The notes under the pieces: generated by a model
What the model saw: only the letters and a program-made list of their open reading frames with translations
Told to the model about the DNA's origin: nothing
Databases searched by the model: none
Position numbers and translations under genes: made by a program
DNA from: Alphaproteobacteria bacterium
GTDB taxonomy: Bacteria > Pseudomonadota > Alphaproteobacteria > UBA8366 > GCA-2717185
Assembly: GCA_012103325.1 (NCBI GenBank)
Contig: WLWY01000021.1
Span: 1 to 54,272, forward strand
Length of the DNA: 54,272 bases
Direction: 5' to 3'
Shown: positions 1 through 9,084 of the stretch, in pieces
How the letters are laid out: every line of letters starts with the position of its first letter
Numbering within the stretch: position 1 is the first letter of the stretch

Positions 1-500
1 TCGCGCGGCACTCCGAGCGCCATCAGCACCAGCGCCGCGGCCGTCCCCGCGCGGTCCTTGCCCGCCGTGCAATGCACCACCACCCGCTCGCCATTGGCGA
101 GACGGCACATCAAGGTGCCGTAGCCTTTTGCATAGAGGAACGGATAGTTGCGGTAGTTTTCCACGAGATAGGTCCGCGCGGTTTCCGCCGCATCAGGCGC
201 CGGCTCGAAGGAATCGAGAAATGACGCGCCCGGCCTCTCGTCGAGCCCCAGCTCCAACACCTCGACCTGCTCGTGACCGAGGAAGCGCGACGGCTCGCGC
301 TGCCGCTCATCGCCATAACGCAGATCGACCGCCGTGTTCAAACCCAACCCGCAAACCGTTTCCACATCGGAGTCCGTAAGCGACGACAGCGTGTCGGAAC
401 GAAACACCGTCCGCCACTTCACCGTATCGCCCGCCGCGGTTTCATAGCCACCCAGATCGCGGAAGTTCGTTATTCCTTCAAGTTCGATGCGCCGTTCCAT
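1..500 (-). CDS. Tyrosine-protein phosphatase family protein, 3' end outside window
   Basis: The gene starts at ATG 500 and runs off the left edge, leaving 166 residues. The P-loop VVHCTAGKDRAGTAAALV, with the cysteine near residue 144, is the CxxGKDR signature of the bacterial tyrosine/dual-specificity phosphatases (Y_phosphatase3 type). The N-terminus has the family's NFRDLGGY motif (residues 12-19) and a FRSDTLSSLT segment. Such enzymes hydrolyse phosphotyrosine or other phosphomonoesters in the cytoplasm; the substrate here is unknown. It is divergent from the TRAP operon and need not belong to it. The family call is secure and the physiological role open. Confidence 0.85.
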   Translation of the reverse strand, partial: MERRIELEGITNFRDLGGYETAAGDTVKWRTVFRSDTLSSLTDSDVETVCGLGLNTAVDLRYGDERQREPSRFLGHEQVEVLELGLDERPGASFLDSFEPAPDAAETARTYLVENYRNYPFLYAKGYGTLMCRLANGERVVVHCTAGKDRAGTAAALVLMALGVPR

Positions 501-723
501 CGCGGCCCCCTCTTCTGCTGTTGCGCGGCCATTCTATACGAAAAAATTCGTTACGATTTTTCGTCACGCGCACCGACAGCTAGAGATGACGCATGACGAA
601 AAGACATGAACGTATAGATTGGTACGGTTCGACTGTCTGTACATCAAACATTGATTATTTGGCGATTAAGGCGTGAAATCGGAAAGAGAAAACCCGTCTG
701 ATAGGTTTGGAAGGAGGCCTCCA
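501..723. promoter_or_regulatory. Divergent intergenic region with an imperfect inverted repeat
   Basis: This 223-base gap separates the phosphatase gene from dctP and should hold both promoters. An imperfect inverted repeat at 539-563 (CGAAAAAATTCG, three bases, CGATTTTTCG) could be an operator. The dctP leader ends in a strong ribosome site, GGAAGGAGG, at about 709-717. I could not assign -35/-10 boxes with confidence. Confidence 0.3.
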
Positions 724-1719
724 ATGAGAAAATTTCTGAACGTTCTGGCTTGTGCCGCGCTCTTGCTCGCCAGCGGCAGCGCGTTTGCGGCTGACTCGAC
801 CTGGCGCTTCGCCAGCAAGATGCCGCCGGACTCGCCGGAAGGCAAAGTATTCTCACGCTTCGCCGATCTTGCAAACAAATACTCCGGCGGAACGCTCAAG
901 GTCGTGGTCTATCCCAACGAGCAGTTGGGCAAGGTCGACGCGGTCCTGGAACAGCTCAAGCTCGGCACCGTACATATCTACGGCGAAGGCTCCGCGTTCA
1001 TGCGCAAATGGGTGCCGGACATCAACTGGATCAGCGCTGCCTTCCTGTTCGACGACCGCGACCATTGGGTCCGGTTCATGAACAGCGATCTCGCGAAAAG
1101 CTGGTACCGGCAGGCGTCCGAGAAGGCGGGCATCGTGGTGCTCGGCGACCCGACCGTCGTGCTGCGTGGCCCGTACCGCGTGATGGTGACCAAGCGGGAC
1201 GTGAAGAAGTTCGACGACCTCAAGGGTCTCAAACTGCGGATGCACTCATCGAAGACCGCGGTGGCGACGTGGACCCATCTCGGCACCGACGTGAAGAACC
1301 TCGCCTGGACCGATGTGTATCAGTCGATCGACAAAGGTATCGTCGAAGCGGTGAACAGCCCGATTGCCCTGGTCGAGGCGATGCGGTTTTACGAGGTAGC
1401 GCCGCACGTCATTCGCCATGACGAGTATTACCAGTCGATCGGCTTCATGATGAACAAGAAGGCCTATGACAAGCTGGACGATAAGCAGCGGGCCGCGCTG
1501 AACCAAGCCTATACCGAGGCCGGCGCCTACAGCCATAAAATCATGAGCGATGTCACCGGCGCATCTATCGACCGTATGAAGGCCAAAGGCGTCACGTTCG
1601 TCGATGTGGACCGCAAACCATTCGTCTCGTCGATGCGCGCGTTCTACGACAAATTCGAAAGCGAAGGTAAACTGCCGAAAGGATTCCTGACCGCGGTCGA
1701 GGCCGCCCGCAGGAAGTAG
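724..1719 (+). CDS. dctP: TRAP transporter substrate-binding protein DctP
   Basis: This 331-residue periplasmic solute-binding subunit captures an organic anion for the DctQM membrane pair. It opens with a Sec signal peptide (MRKFLNVLACAALLLASGSAFA, cleavage about residue 22), followed by the DctP fold starting WRFASKMPPDSPEGKVF. The ligand-binding region around LKGLKLRMHSS and the segment LAWTDVYQSIDKGIVEAVNSP are typical. I chose ATG 724 over the upstream in-frame GTG at 673 because GGAAGGAGG lies just before it and the signal peptide begins there. dctQ follows after 4 bases. The ligand is unknown; the downstream enzymes suggest an amine or N-substituted acid. Confidence 0.93.
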   Translation: MRKFLNVLACAALLLASGSAFAADSTWRFASKMPPDSPEGKVFSRFADLANKYSGGTLKVVVYPNEQLGKVDAVLEQLKLGTVHIYGEGSAFMRKWVPDINWISAAFLFDDRDHWVRFMNSDLAKSWYRQASEKAGIVVLGDPTVVLRGPYRVMVTKRDVKKFDDLKGLKLRMHSSKTAVATWTHLGTDVKNLAWTDVYQSIDKGIVEAVNSPIALVEAMRFYEVAPHVIRHDEYYQSIGFMMNKKAYDKLDDKQRAALNQAYTEAGAYSHKIMSDVTGASIDRMKAKGVTFVDVDRKPFVSSMRAFYDKFESEGKLPKGFLTAVEAARRK

Positions 1720-1723
1720 CGTC

Positions 1724-2290
1724 TTGGATGGACAGATCGCCGGCCGGTCGGCAATCGGACGAATTGTCGACCGGCTCGATCGCTTTCTGGGCGCGTGCGG
1801 CAGCACCTTTCTGGTGTTGGCCAATATCTGCCTGGCGGTGATGCTGATCGGCACGTCGGCGACAATCATTCTACGGCCGTTTGGAATTTCGTTCTACTGG
1901 ATCTGGCCCTGGACGATGGTGTTCTTCGTCTGGATGACCTTCTTCGGCCTCTTCGCCGTATATCGCCTGAAGAAGGATATCGCGGTCGATTTCGTCGTGC
2001 TGCATATCGGACCCTGGGCGATGGCCGCGACCCGCTATTTCGTCGCCTTGGTGATCATTGCCGTAATGGGCGTGATCCTGTGGCAGATGCCGGTCATCAT
2101 CGAAGCCCAGGTCGGACCAGTCGAAGGCGCTATTCTGCCCGGGGATACCGAAATCGAGCGCTACACCCTGTCCATCCCCCTGGCAATTTCCTGCGCCCTG
2201 ATCCTCCTGGAATCGGTGCTCGAAATTTGCAAGGCGCTGCGCGGCGTTCCCGAAACCATCCCGTCGCATCTTACCGACCCGGAAGGCTGA
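1724..2290 (+). CDS. dctQ: TRAP transporter small permease DctQ
   Basis: The 188-residue small membrane subunit has four hydrophobic segments (about residues 27-50, 56-76, 95-120 and 145-165), the usual DctQ topology. The motif PWTMVFFVWMTFFGLFAVYR is typical of the family. The start is probably TTG at 1724, with AGGAAG seven bases upstream; there is no ATG before the first helix. It sits between dctP and dctM and bridges the binding protein to the large permease. The non-ATG start is the only odd feature. Confidence 0.9.
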   Translation: MDGQIAGRSAIGRIVDRLDRFLGACGSTFLVLANICLAVMLIGTSATIILRPFGISFYWIWPWTMVFFVWMTFFGLFAVYRLKKDIAVDFVVLHIGPWAMAATRYFVALVIIAVMGVILWQMPVIIEAQVGPVEGAILPGDTEIERYTLSIPLAISCALILLESVLEICKALRGVPETIPSHLTDPEG

Positions 2291-2296
2291 CGGCGC

Positions 2297-3601
2297 ATGG
2301 CCTTCGTTTTGTTCCTCGTCTTCATCGCGCTGATCATGGTGCGCGTTCCTGTCTCCATGGCGATTGGCGCCGCAGTGCTGCTGGCGTTCGCCATCAGTCC
2401 GTTTTCCGATGCCCTGTACGTCGTGCCGCAGCAGATCCTGGAAGGCGTCAATAAGCCGTCGCTGGCCGCGGTGCCGTTTTTCATCATGGCCGGAAATCTG
2501 ATGAACGCGGTCGGCATCACCGACCGTATTTTCACCTTCGCCGACGCGCTGGTCGGTCACTTCAAGGCCGGGTTGGCGCAGGTCAACGTGCTGTCTTCGA
2601 TGATCTTCGCCGGCGTTTCCGGCGCCGCCGTCGCGGACTGCGCAGGCCTCGGCGCCATCGAAATCAAGGCGATGCGCGAACGCGGCTACAAGCCGGAATT
2701 CGCCGCCGCCATTACAGTGTGTTCCGCTGTCATCGGGCCGCTAATCCCCCCATCGATCGGTCTGGTGATTTACGCGTTCTTGGCCCAGCAATCGGTCGAG
2801 CGGATGTTCCTCGCGGGCGTCGTACCGGGCGTCCTGGTCGGCGTCACCTTGATGGCATGCAACCGTATCCTGGCGACGCGGCACGACTTTCCAACCCAGG
2901 CGCGCGCGCCGCTGAAGATGGTCCTGCGCACGGCCGTCGACGGCATCTTTGCGCTGGTCGCGCCGGCAATCATCGTCGGCTCGATCCTGACCGGCTGGGT
3001 GACGGCGACGGAAGCCGGCGTGCTCGCCTGCCTCTACGCCATCGCGCTGGGCGTCTTCGTATACCGGACACTCACCTTCGCGCGCCTATGGACGGCGCTG
3101 ACCGAGACGATGCTGATGACGTCGGTGATCATGATTATCATCGGCTTCTCGATTGCCATGGGTTGGCTTCTCGCCATAGATCAGATTCCGCAGAAACTGG
3201 GCGAAACGATCTTCGCGCTGACCGACGACAAGAACGTGTTTCTCGGCCTGGTCCTCATCTTCGTACTGCTCGTCGGGACTGTGGTCGAAGGCGTGCCAGC
3301 AAAACTGCTGCTCGTCCCGATGCTACTGCCGGTCGTCGATTCCTACGGCGTCGACCGCGTCCATTTCGGCCTGATCATTCAACTGTCGCTGCTCATGGGC
3401 ATCGCCACCCCCCCGATGGGCATCGGGCTCTACATCATGGTCGAAGTCGGCAAGGTTCGGTTCGAGAAGGTGTCGCTCGCCGTACTGCCCTTCCTAATCC
3501 CGCTGATGCTGGCGCTCCTCCTGATCACTTACGTCCCAGACCTCGTGCTGTGGCTGCCTAATCTGGTCCTGGGGCCGGATGTATCCATTATCAGCAAGTA
3601 G
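2297..3601 (+). CDS. dctM: TRAP transporter large permease DctM
   Basis: The 434-residue DctM protein is the sodium-coupled transport channel of the tripartite system. It is almost wholly hydrophobic. Family motifs include AVPFFIMAGNLMNAVGI, GVSGAAVADCAGLGAIEIKAM and IGPLIPPSIGLVIYA in the first half, and the second-half repeat GIATPPMGIGLYIM. Length matches the family. It begins six bases after dctQ and completes a dctPQM set. Confidence 0.95.
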   Translation: MAFVLFLVFIALIMVRVPVSMAIGAAVLLAFAISPFSDALYVVPQQILEGVNKPSLAAVPFFIMAGNLMNAVGITDRIFTFADALVGHFKAGLAQVNVLSSMIFAGVSGAAVADCAGLGAIEIKAMRERGYKPEFAAAITVCSAVIGPLIPPSIGLVIYAFLAQQSVERMFLAGVVPGVLVGVTLMACNRILATRHDFPTQARAPLKMVLRTAVDGIFALVAPAIIVGSILTGWVTATEAGVLACLYAIALGVFVYRTLTFARLWTALTETMLMTSVIMIIIGFSIAMGWLLAIDQIPQKLGETIFALTDDKNVFLGLVLIFVLLVGTVVEGVPAKLLLVPMLLPVVDSYGVDRVHFGLIIQLSLLMGIATPPMGIGLYIMVEVGKVRFEKVSLAVLPFLIPLMLALLLITYVPDLVLWLPNLVLGPDVSIISK

Positions 3602-3675
3602 CACGGAGAGGTTCCGCATTTGCCGCCGCGCGTCAAACCGTGGCAAGCTTCCCTGAAACGGGGGAGTAGATCAAA

Positions 3676-4959
3676 ATGGCCGAGACGGTAAAACCCAATC
3701 CTTACTGGTGGGAAGCAGCTCCGCGGACCGAGACGGACCAGCCATCCCTGCCCGACAAGGCGGACGTTGTGATTGTCGGCGCGGGCTTCACGGGCCTTAG
3801 CGCTGGGCTGACCCTGGCGCGGGCGGGACGTGACGTCGTCGTGCTGGAGAAGGACCGGCCAGGCGAAGGGGCGTCGAGCCGCAATGGCGGGATCGCCAGC
3901 GGCAACCTCAAACTCGGCTTTGGCGGCATGGTCAAGGCCTACGGGCTGGAGCGCGCCAAACAGATCCATGCCGAGGGTGTGGAGGCACGCCTCGATCTGG
4001 CGCGGTTTATCGAAGCGGAGAAGATCGATTGCGACTGGAAGCTTGTCGGCCGCTTCACTGGCGCGATGCGCCCCAAGCATTACGACACGCTGGGCCGCGA
4101 GGCCGACTTGATGAACAAGCACCTCGACCTGGGCGTGGAGATGGTACCCAAAGCCGAGCAGCACCAGGAGATCGGCAGCGACCTCTATTTCGGCGGTCAG
4201 GTGCGGCACGATATCGGCGGGCTGCACCCGGCGAAATTCCATCAGGGCATCCTGGATAGGACGCGCGAGGCTGGCGTCGCCGTTTTTGGCCGGACACCGG
4301 TGACCGGCATTCAGGGCGATGGCGACGGGCATGCGGTCACCACCGAGCGCGGCACTATCCGCGCCCGCAATGTGATTGTCGCCACGAACGGTTATACGGG
4401 ACCGGCGACACCGTGGCTGCGCAAGCGCGTCGTGCCAATCCCGAGCCAGATCATCGCCACCGATCCGATCCCCAAGGAGACCATGGACCGGCTGATGCCG
4501 AAGCGGCGCATGCTGGGCGAGACGCGCAATCTTTATCACTATTTTCGCCCCTCGCCGGACGGCACCGGCATTGTGTTCGGCGGCCGCGCCGGGGCACTGA
4601 CCGACGACCCGATGAAGAAGCTTGGCCATCTGAGCCGCAACCTGATCGAGATCTTCCCGGAACTGGATGGTATCGGCTTCACGCACAGCTGGTGGGGCTA
4701 TACCGGCTTCACCTTCGATTTTCTGCCCAAGCTGGTGGTGCGCGAAGGTGTGCACTACGCCGCCGGCTTCTGCGGTTCCGGCGTAATCTGGGCGCGCTGG
4801 CTCGGCGCCAAAGCGGCACAGGACATTATCGGCAACGCGCCCGCCGATACCGCCTTCCGCGCCGACGATTTCTCGACCCGTCCGCTCTATTACGGCCGCC
4901 CCTGGTTCCTGCCCTTCATGGTCGGCTGGTACGAGTTCAAGGATCGCGTGGGCTGGTAG
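3676..4959 (+). CDS. FAD-dependent amine oxidoreductase (PuuB/DAO-like)
   Basis: This 427-residue flavoprotein of the D-amino-acid-oxidase superfamily has an N-terminal dinucleotide-binding motif VIVGAGFTGLSAGLTLARAG (about residues 32-51), followed by VVVLEKD and the GASSRNGG motif seen in gamma-glutamylputrescine oxidase-type enzymes. The C-terminus has the flavin-contacting segment YAAGFCGSGVIWARWLG. Such enzymes oxidise C-N bonds of primary or secondary amines. It is 74 bases after dctM, 9 bases before the DUF1989 gene, and co-directional with both, so it is probably the first catabolic enzyme for the imported substrate. The exact substrate cannot be read from sequence. Confidence 0.85.
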   Translation: MAETVKPNPYWWEAAPRTETDQPSLPDKADVVIVGAGFTGLSAGLTLARAGRDVVVLEKDRPGEGASSRNGGIASGNLKLGFGGMVKAYGLERAKQIHAEGVEARLDLARFIEAEKIDCDWKLVGRFTGAMRPKHYDTLGREADLMNKHLDLGVEMVPKAEQHQEIGSDLYFGGQVRHDIGGLHPAKFHQGILDRTREAGVAVFGRTPVTGIQGDGDGHAVTTERGTIRARNVIVATNGYTGPATPWLRKRVVPIPSQIIATDPIPKETMDRLMPKRRMLGETRNLYHYFRPSPDGTGIVFGGRAGALTDDPMKKLGHLSRNLIEIFPELDGIGFTHSWWGYTGFTFDFLPKLVVREGVHYAAGFCGSGVIWARWLGAKAAQDIIGNAPADTAFRADDFSTRPLYYGRPWFLPFMVGWYEFKDRVGW

Positions 4960-4968
4960 GGTGATGCG

Positions 4969-5589
4969 ATGAGCGAAAGCGTGCCGGGCACCGTGCTGAC
5001 CGATCTGGTCGTGCCGCCGGGCGAGCCCTGGTCGGGCGTGGTCGAGCGGGGACGGCATCTGCGGATCGTCGATCTGGAAGGGCTGCAGGCCGTCGACTTC
5101 CTTTGCTACAACGCGCAGGATCCCGCCGAGCGCTATTGCGCCGCCGACACGATGAAGATCGCCGGGAAGATCTTTCTGGAGCAAGGCACGGTGCTGTACT
5201 CCAACCTAGCCAATCCGCTGTTCACTATTGCAGATGACAGTTGCGGGCGGCACGACACGATCGGCGGCTGCTGCAGCCTGGAGAGCAACCGGGTCCGCTA
5301 CGGCGCGGAAGACACACCGAACTGCCGCGATAATTTTCTGCGCGGGCTGGAACCGCACGGACTGGGCCACAAGGACGTGGTCGCGAACATAAACTTTTTT
5401 ATGTACGTGCCGGTCGAGGCGGACGGCACGATGGCGATCGTCGACGGGCGCTCCAAGCCGGGCGATCATGTCGATCTACGGGCCGAGATGGACGTGCTGG
5501 CGGTGTTGTCAAACTGCCCGCAGATGAACAATCCGGCCAGCGGGTTCAACCCGACGCCGATCCGCGTCATGATCTGGGAGCCTGTTTAG
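4969..5589 (+). CDS. Urea carboxylase-associated family protein (DUF1989)
   Basis: The 206-residue protein matches DUF1989, known from proteins next to urea carboxylase and in amine-degradation clusters. Characteristic pieces are VVERGRHLRIVDLEGLQAVDFLCYNA, the cysteine-rich GRHDTIGGCCSLESN segment, and NINFFMYVPVEADG. No signal peptide is present. Members of the family are associated with metabolism of small amide or amine compounds. It is tightly packed between the FAD oxidase and the Rieske gene (9 and 23 bases), so it probably acts in the same pathway. There is no urea carboxylase gene in the window, which argues for a different substrate. Confidence 0.82.
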   Translation: MSESVPGTVLTDLVVPPGEPWSGVVERGRHLRIVDLEGLQAVDFLCYNAQDPAERYCAADTMKIAGKIFLEQGTVLYSNLANPLFTIADDSCGRHDTIGGCCSLESNRVRYGAEDTPNCRDNFLRGLEPHGLGHKDVVANINFFMYVPVEADGTMAIVDGRSKPGDHVDLRAEMDVLAVLSNCPQMNNPASGFNPTPIRVMIWEPV

Positions 5590-5612
5590 CGGGCGAGACT
5601 GGGGAGGGAGCG

Positions 5613-6758
5613 ATGCAGGTACCGGCTGATCCGTTCGATCCAAAACACTTCGAAGCGGTCCGGCGGCCGCTCGATGAAGCCTCGACGATGCCGCCCTGGG
5701 TCTACACCTCGGATGAATTCTACCGGCGCGAGGTCGACCGCATCTTCATGAAGGTGTGGAACTTCATGGGCCATATCGACCAGGTGTCTAAGTCGGGCGA
5801 CTATGTGGCGCTGGAGTTCGCGGGTGTGCCGTTCATCATCTGCCGTGACGAGGCGGGCACCCTGCGCGCCTTCGCGAATTCCTGCCGGCACCGCGGCTCA
5901 AAGGTGGCCATCGGTTCGGGGAATACCAAGGAGTTCATGTGCCCTTATCACGGCTGGTGCTATTCGCTGAAAGGCGCGCTAACGGCGACCGTCGACATGG
6001 ATGCGACGAAGAATTTCCAGCAATCGGATTACGGACTGATCCCAATTAATGTCGATACGTGGGGCGGCTTCATCTTCGTCAATTTCGATCCCAGCTGCGA
6101 AAGCCTGCAAAGCTATCTCGGCGACCTGCCGGACAACCTCGCCTCGCACCGGTTGGAGAACATGGCCAACACGCGCACGGTCGAGTTCGAACTGAACCAT
6201 AACTGGAAGCTTTTCGTCGAGAACGCCAAGGAGAGCTATCACATTGCCGTGGTGCACCGCGAAACGATCAATCAGGTCGCCTCGGTCTATTCGGCCGACT
6301 ACACCGTGTCGGATACGGCGGGACAGTATTGCACGACCTATTGCAATCACGACGGCAGCATGGCGCTGCTCAAGGAAGACAAGGGCTTTCCCAAGATCGA
6401 GTCCCTGGAAGGCCGCTACCAGACAGGCACCTATGCACCGATGATCTATCCCATGACCTATCTCGCCTGCACCATCGACACGGCCTGGTTCCTGCAGCTC
6501 TTCCCGATGGGCCCGGACAAAACCAAGCTCATCCACGGGGCGTGCTTTCCGAAAGACCGGCTCGACCGGCCGGACTTCGAGGAAGTCGCGGCCAACTATT
6601 ACAAACGATGGGACCGGACGATCATGGAAGACATCGAAGCCGGCGATCATCAGCAGGTCGGCATCGCCTCGCCCTTCGCGCAATCCGGCCGGTTCTGCTT
6701 CCGCGAACCGCTGGTCCACCAGATTGACAACTGGGTCCTCGACAAGGTGCTTGACTGA
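5613..6758 (+). CDS. Rieske non-heme iron oxygenase, alpha subunit
   Basis: This 381-residue oxygenase carries a Rieske [2Fe-2S] domain (C91, H93, C110, H113 in SCRHRGS and MCPYHGWCY) followed by the catalytic domain. There, NWKLFVENAKESYHIAVVH supplies the two mononuclear-iron histidines and bridging region. Such enzymes hydroxylate aromatic rings or demethylate quaternary amines, using electrons from a reductase. No reductase gene lies in this cluster, so one must be supplied in trans. The last base of its stop codon is the first base of the next start (TGATG), indicating translational coupling. A demethylase-type role on an N-methylated substrate is inference from the neighbouring amine oxidase. 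Confidence 0.9.
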   Translation: MQVPADPFDPKHFEAVRRPLDEASTMPPWVYTSDEFYRREVDRIFMKVWNFMGHIDQVSKSGDYVALEFAGVPFIICRDEAGTLRAFANSCRHRGSKVAIGSGNTKEFMCPYHGWCYSLKGALTATVDMDATKNFQQSDYGLIPINVDTWGGFIFVNFDPSCESLQSYLGDLPDNLASHRLENMANTRTVEFELNHNWKLFVENAKESYHIAVVHRETINQVASVYSADYTVSDTAGQYCTTYCNHDGSMALLKEDKGFPKIESLEGRYQTGTYAPMIYPMTYLACTIDTAWFLQLFPMGPDKTKLIHGACFPKDRLDRPDFEEVAANYYKRWDRTIMEDIEAGDHQQVGIASPFAQSGRFCFREPLVHQIDNWVLDKVLD

Positions 6759-7801
6759 TGCCGGCAAATAAACTGAAACGCGCCCGCATGCCCAAGGATT
6801 GGGCGCCGCCGCCGAAGAAGCTCCGGCTGCATATCGAAAACGTCGCGTCCATGGCGCTGGTCTACCAGATCATCCCCGAACGCTACGCAGCGGCCGCCCA
6901 GCGCCACAAGCAACTGGCCCGGCGGATCGACGCGACCGTCGCCGCCGACCCGAAGGGATTCGACAAGGCGATCGCCGATGCCGACATCCTGGTCGGCTGG
7001 CGCTTCGACCGTGAGAACCTTGCCAAGCGCGCGCCGAACTTGAAATGGATTCATATGACCGGCGCCGGTATCGAACACGTGCTGCCGCTGGATTGGTTGC
7101 CGCCGGGCGCAGTCCTAACCAACAACCGTGGCGTTCATGCACCGAAGGCGCGGCAGTTCGCCATGACGGCCCTGCTGATGCTGAACGAACGCATTCCCGA
7201 ACTCATCACCGAGCAGCGCAAGGCCCGATGGTCGCGGCTGTTCGCCACCGCCATCGAAGGCAAGACGGCGCTGATCATCAGCGTCGGCATGATGGGCGAT
7301 GCCGCCGCCCGCGCGGCGAAGAGTCTGGGGCTGCATGTGATCGGCATCCGGCGCAGCGGCGCCCCGAACCGTTACGTCGACGAGATGTTTACGCCCGACC
7401 GGCTCGACGACCTTTTGCCGCGCGCGGACTTCGTGCTCGTCAATGCGCCACTGACGGCCGAAACCGAAGGCATGTTGGGGCGACGCGAGCTGGACCTTAT
7501 GAAATCGACGGCCGGATTGATCAATATGGGCCGCGCCCGCGTCGTCGACTACAAGGCGCTCTCGACCAAGCTGCGCAAGGGCGAGTTGTCCGGCGCGATC
7601 CTCGACGTCTTCGACCCCGAACCGTTGCCCAAGACCTCGCCACTGTGGAAGGTTCCGAACCTGATCATGACGCCGCATGTCTCGTCCGACGACAACGACA
7701 ATTACGCGCCACTGACCATCGACCTCGTTTTTGAAAACATCGCCCGCTGGTATGCCGGCAAGACGCTGAAGAACGTCGTCGACCCCGACCTGCAATATTA
7801 G
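6758..7801 (+). CDS. D-2-hydroxyacid dehydrogenase
   Basis: The 347-residue protein has the D-isomer 2-hydroxyacid dehydrogenase layout: a split catalytic domain and a central NAD-binding domain with a variant nucleotide loop SVGMMGDAAARAAKSLG (about residues 171-187). The family's INMGRARVVD segment gives the substrate-binding arginine, followed by LDVFDPEPLP and the catalytic histidine in MTPHVSSD. It should interconvert a 2-keto acid and a D-2-hydroxy acid with NAD(P)H. Its start overlaps the Rieske stop by one base, which ties it to the same pathway. Confidence 0.87.
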   Translation: MPANKLKRARMPKDWAPPPKKLRLHIENVASMALVYQIIPERYAAAAQRHKQLARRIDATVAADPKGFDKAIADADILVGWRFDRENLAKRAPNLKWIHMTGAGIEHVLPLDWLPPGAVLTNNRGVHAPKARQFAMTALLMLNERIPELITEQRKARWSRLFATAIEGKTALIISVGMMGDAAARAAKSLGLHVIGIRRSGAPNRYVDEMFTPDRLDDLLPRADFVLVNAPLTAETEGMLGRRELDLMKSTAGLINMGRARVVDYKALSTKLRKGELSGAILDVFDPEPLPKTSPLWKVPNLIMTPHVSSDDNDNYAPLTIDLVFENIARWYAGKTLKNVVDPDLQY

Positions 7802-7810
7802 GAAACCACC

Positions 7811-8971
7811 ATGGCGTTGCATTTTGAGCGTGAAGAATTCGCCCGGCGTATTGCCAATGCAAAGAAAAGCCTTACGGCACAAAACCTCTCGGCCCTCTTG
7901 GTCTTCGCGCAGGAGAGCCATTATTACCTGACCGGCTACGACACGAGCGGGTATGTCTTCTTCCAGTGCCTTGTCCTGACCGCCGACGAGCAGCCAATCA
8001 CTCTGCTCACAAGACGGCCCGATCTAGAACAGGCCCATCGTACCTCCATCATCGAAGACGTGCGCATCTGGTACGACCGGGAAGGCGTAAACCCATCGGA
8101 CGATCTGAAAGAGATCCTGCGAGAAAAAGGCCTGGCCGGCGAGCGCGTCGGAATCGAGCTCGACAGCTATGGTTTGCGGGCGCACCACTATATCCAGCTC
8201 AAAGATAGCCTGGATGGTTTTTGCCACCTCGAAGACGCGTCGTCGCTCGTCCGAAGCCTCCGGCTCGTCAAATCGCCGCCGGAAATCGCCTATGTCCGCA
8301 AGGCGGCCGAACTGGCCGACAACTCGTTGCTGGCCATGCTTGATACGGCTGGTCCCAACGCATTTGAAGGCGATATCTCGGCGGCCGGGCAGGCTGCCAT
8401 TCTGTCGGGCGGCGGCGACCCGCCCCCATCCGGTCCCGTACTCGGTTCCGGCGAGCGCGCGCTGTTGATCCGTTCGGCGACCGGATATCGAGATCTCGAC
8501 CCCGTGGATCAGCTCACCTTGGAGTTCGCCGCGAGTTATCGCCACTACTGCGCCTGCCTGATGCGCACCGTCGCGATCGGTACGGACCGCGCAAAGCATC
8601 GCGAGATGTTCGACGTGACGCAGGACGCCATCGCCGCCATGACCGACGCGGCCCGGCCCGGCCGTCCCTTGGGCGAAATCGACGACGCACACCGCCGCGT
8701 GTACGACGAGACGGGCTACGGCGATTTCCGCATGGCGGCGTGCGGCTATTCGCTGGGCGCCAGCTTCCGTCCAACCTGGATGGACGTACCGCCGATGCTG
8801 TACAGCGGCAACCCGCTGATCGCGCAGCCCGGTATGGTGCTGTTTCTCCACGCCATCCTAATCGACAGTTCGGCCGAATTGGCCATGAGCCTTGGACACA
8901 CCATCGTCGTCACGGATGCCGAGGCAGATATCCTCAGCCGATTGCAGCCGGAATACACGGTCTGCGGCTGA
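7811..8971 (+). CDS. M24-fold protein, creatinase/ectoine-hydrolase-like, without canonical metal ligands
   Basis: The 386-residue protein has an N-terminal creatinase-type domain (LSALLVFAQESHYYLTGYDTSG) and a C-terminal pita-bread fold. The five metal ligands of true M24 aminopeptidases appear substituted: the first Asp position reads LTLEFA, the second falls in HYCACLMRT, and the GMVxxxEP position reads GMVLFLHA. This pattern is like metal-independent members (creatinase and ectoine hydrolase DoeA/EutD), so a hydrolase of a small cyclic or guanidino/amide compound is more likely than a peptidase. It begins 9 bases after the dehydrogenase and closes the operon. The substrate is unassigned. 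Confidence 0.8.
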   Translation: MALHFEREEFARRIANAKKSLTAQNLSALLVFAQESHYYLTGYDTSGYVFFQCLVLTADEQPITLLTRRPDLEQAHRTSIIEDVRIWYDREGVNPSDDLKEILREKGLAGERVGIELDSYGLRAHHYIQLKDSLDGFCHLEDASSLVRSLRLVKSPPEIAYVRKAAELADNSLLAMLDTAGPNAFEGDISAAGQAAILSGGGDPPPSGPVLGSGERALLIRSATGYRDLDPVDQLTLEFAASYRHYCACLMRTVAIGTDRAKHREMFDVTQDAIAAMTDAARPGRPLGEIDDAHRRVYDETGYGDFRMAACGYSLGASFRPTWMDVPPMLYSGNPLIAQPGMVLFLHAILIDSSAELAMSLGHTIVVTDAEADILSRLQPEYTVCG

Positions 8972-9004
8972 CTTCCCTTATTTCTGAAATAAAATAATTA
9001 TATC

Positions 9005-9036
9005 TTTCAATTTACTAATTGAAATTGTCGACAATT
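9005..9036. promoter_or_regulatory. Overlapping palindromes, probable GntR operator
   Basis: The AT-rich gap before the GntR gene contains a perfect 14-base palindrome AATTGTCGACAATT at 9023-9036. Its core TTGTCGACAA fits the FadR-subfamily consensus (GT-N-N-AC half sites). A second inverted repeat, TTTCAAT-6-ATTGAAA, lies at 9005-9024 and overlaps it by two bases. The palindrome ends 48 bases before the start codon, as expected for autoregulation, and could also control the genes downstream. Confidence 0.55.
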
Positions 9037-9084
9037 AACAATATCGTTCGATTTCTTGTTTCCATTGCCCTAGCCCGGTCATCG

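Noticed and set aside
3529..5184. 551-codon reverse frame opposite the FAD oxidase and DUF1989 genes
   Set aside because: It is antisense to two well-supported genes and shows no domain; this is a high-GC shadow frame.
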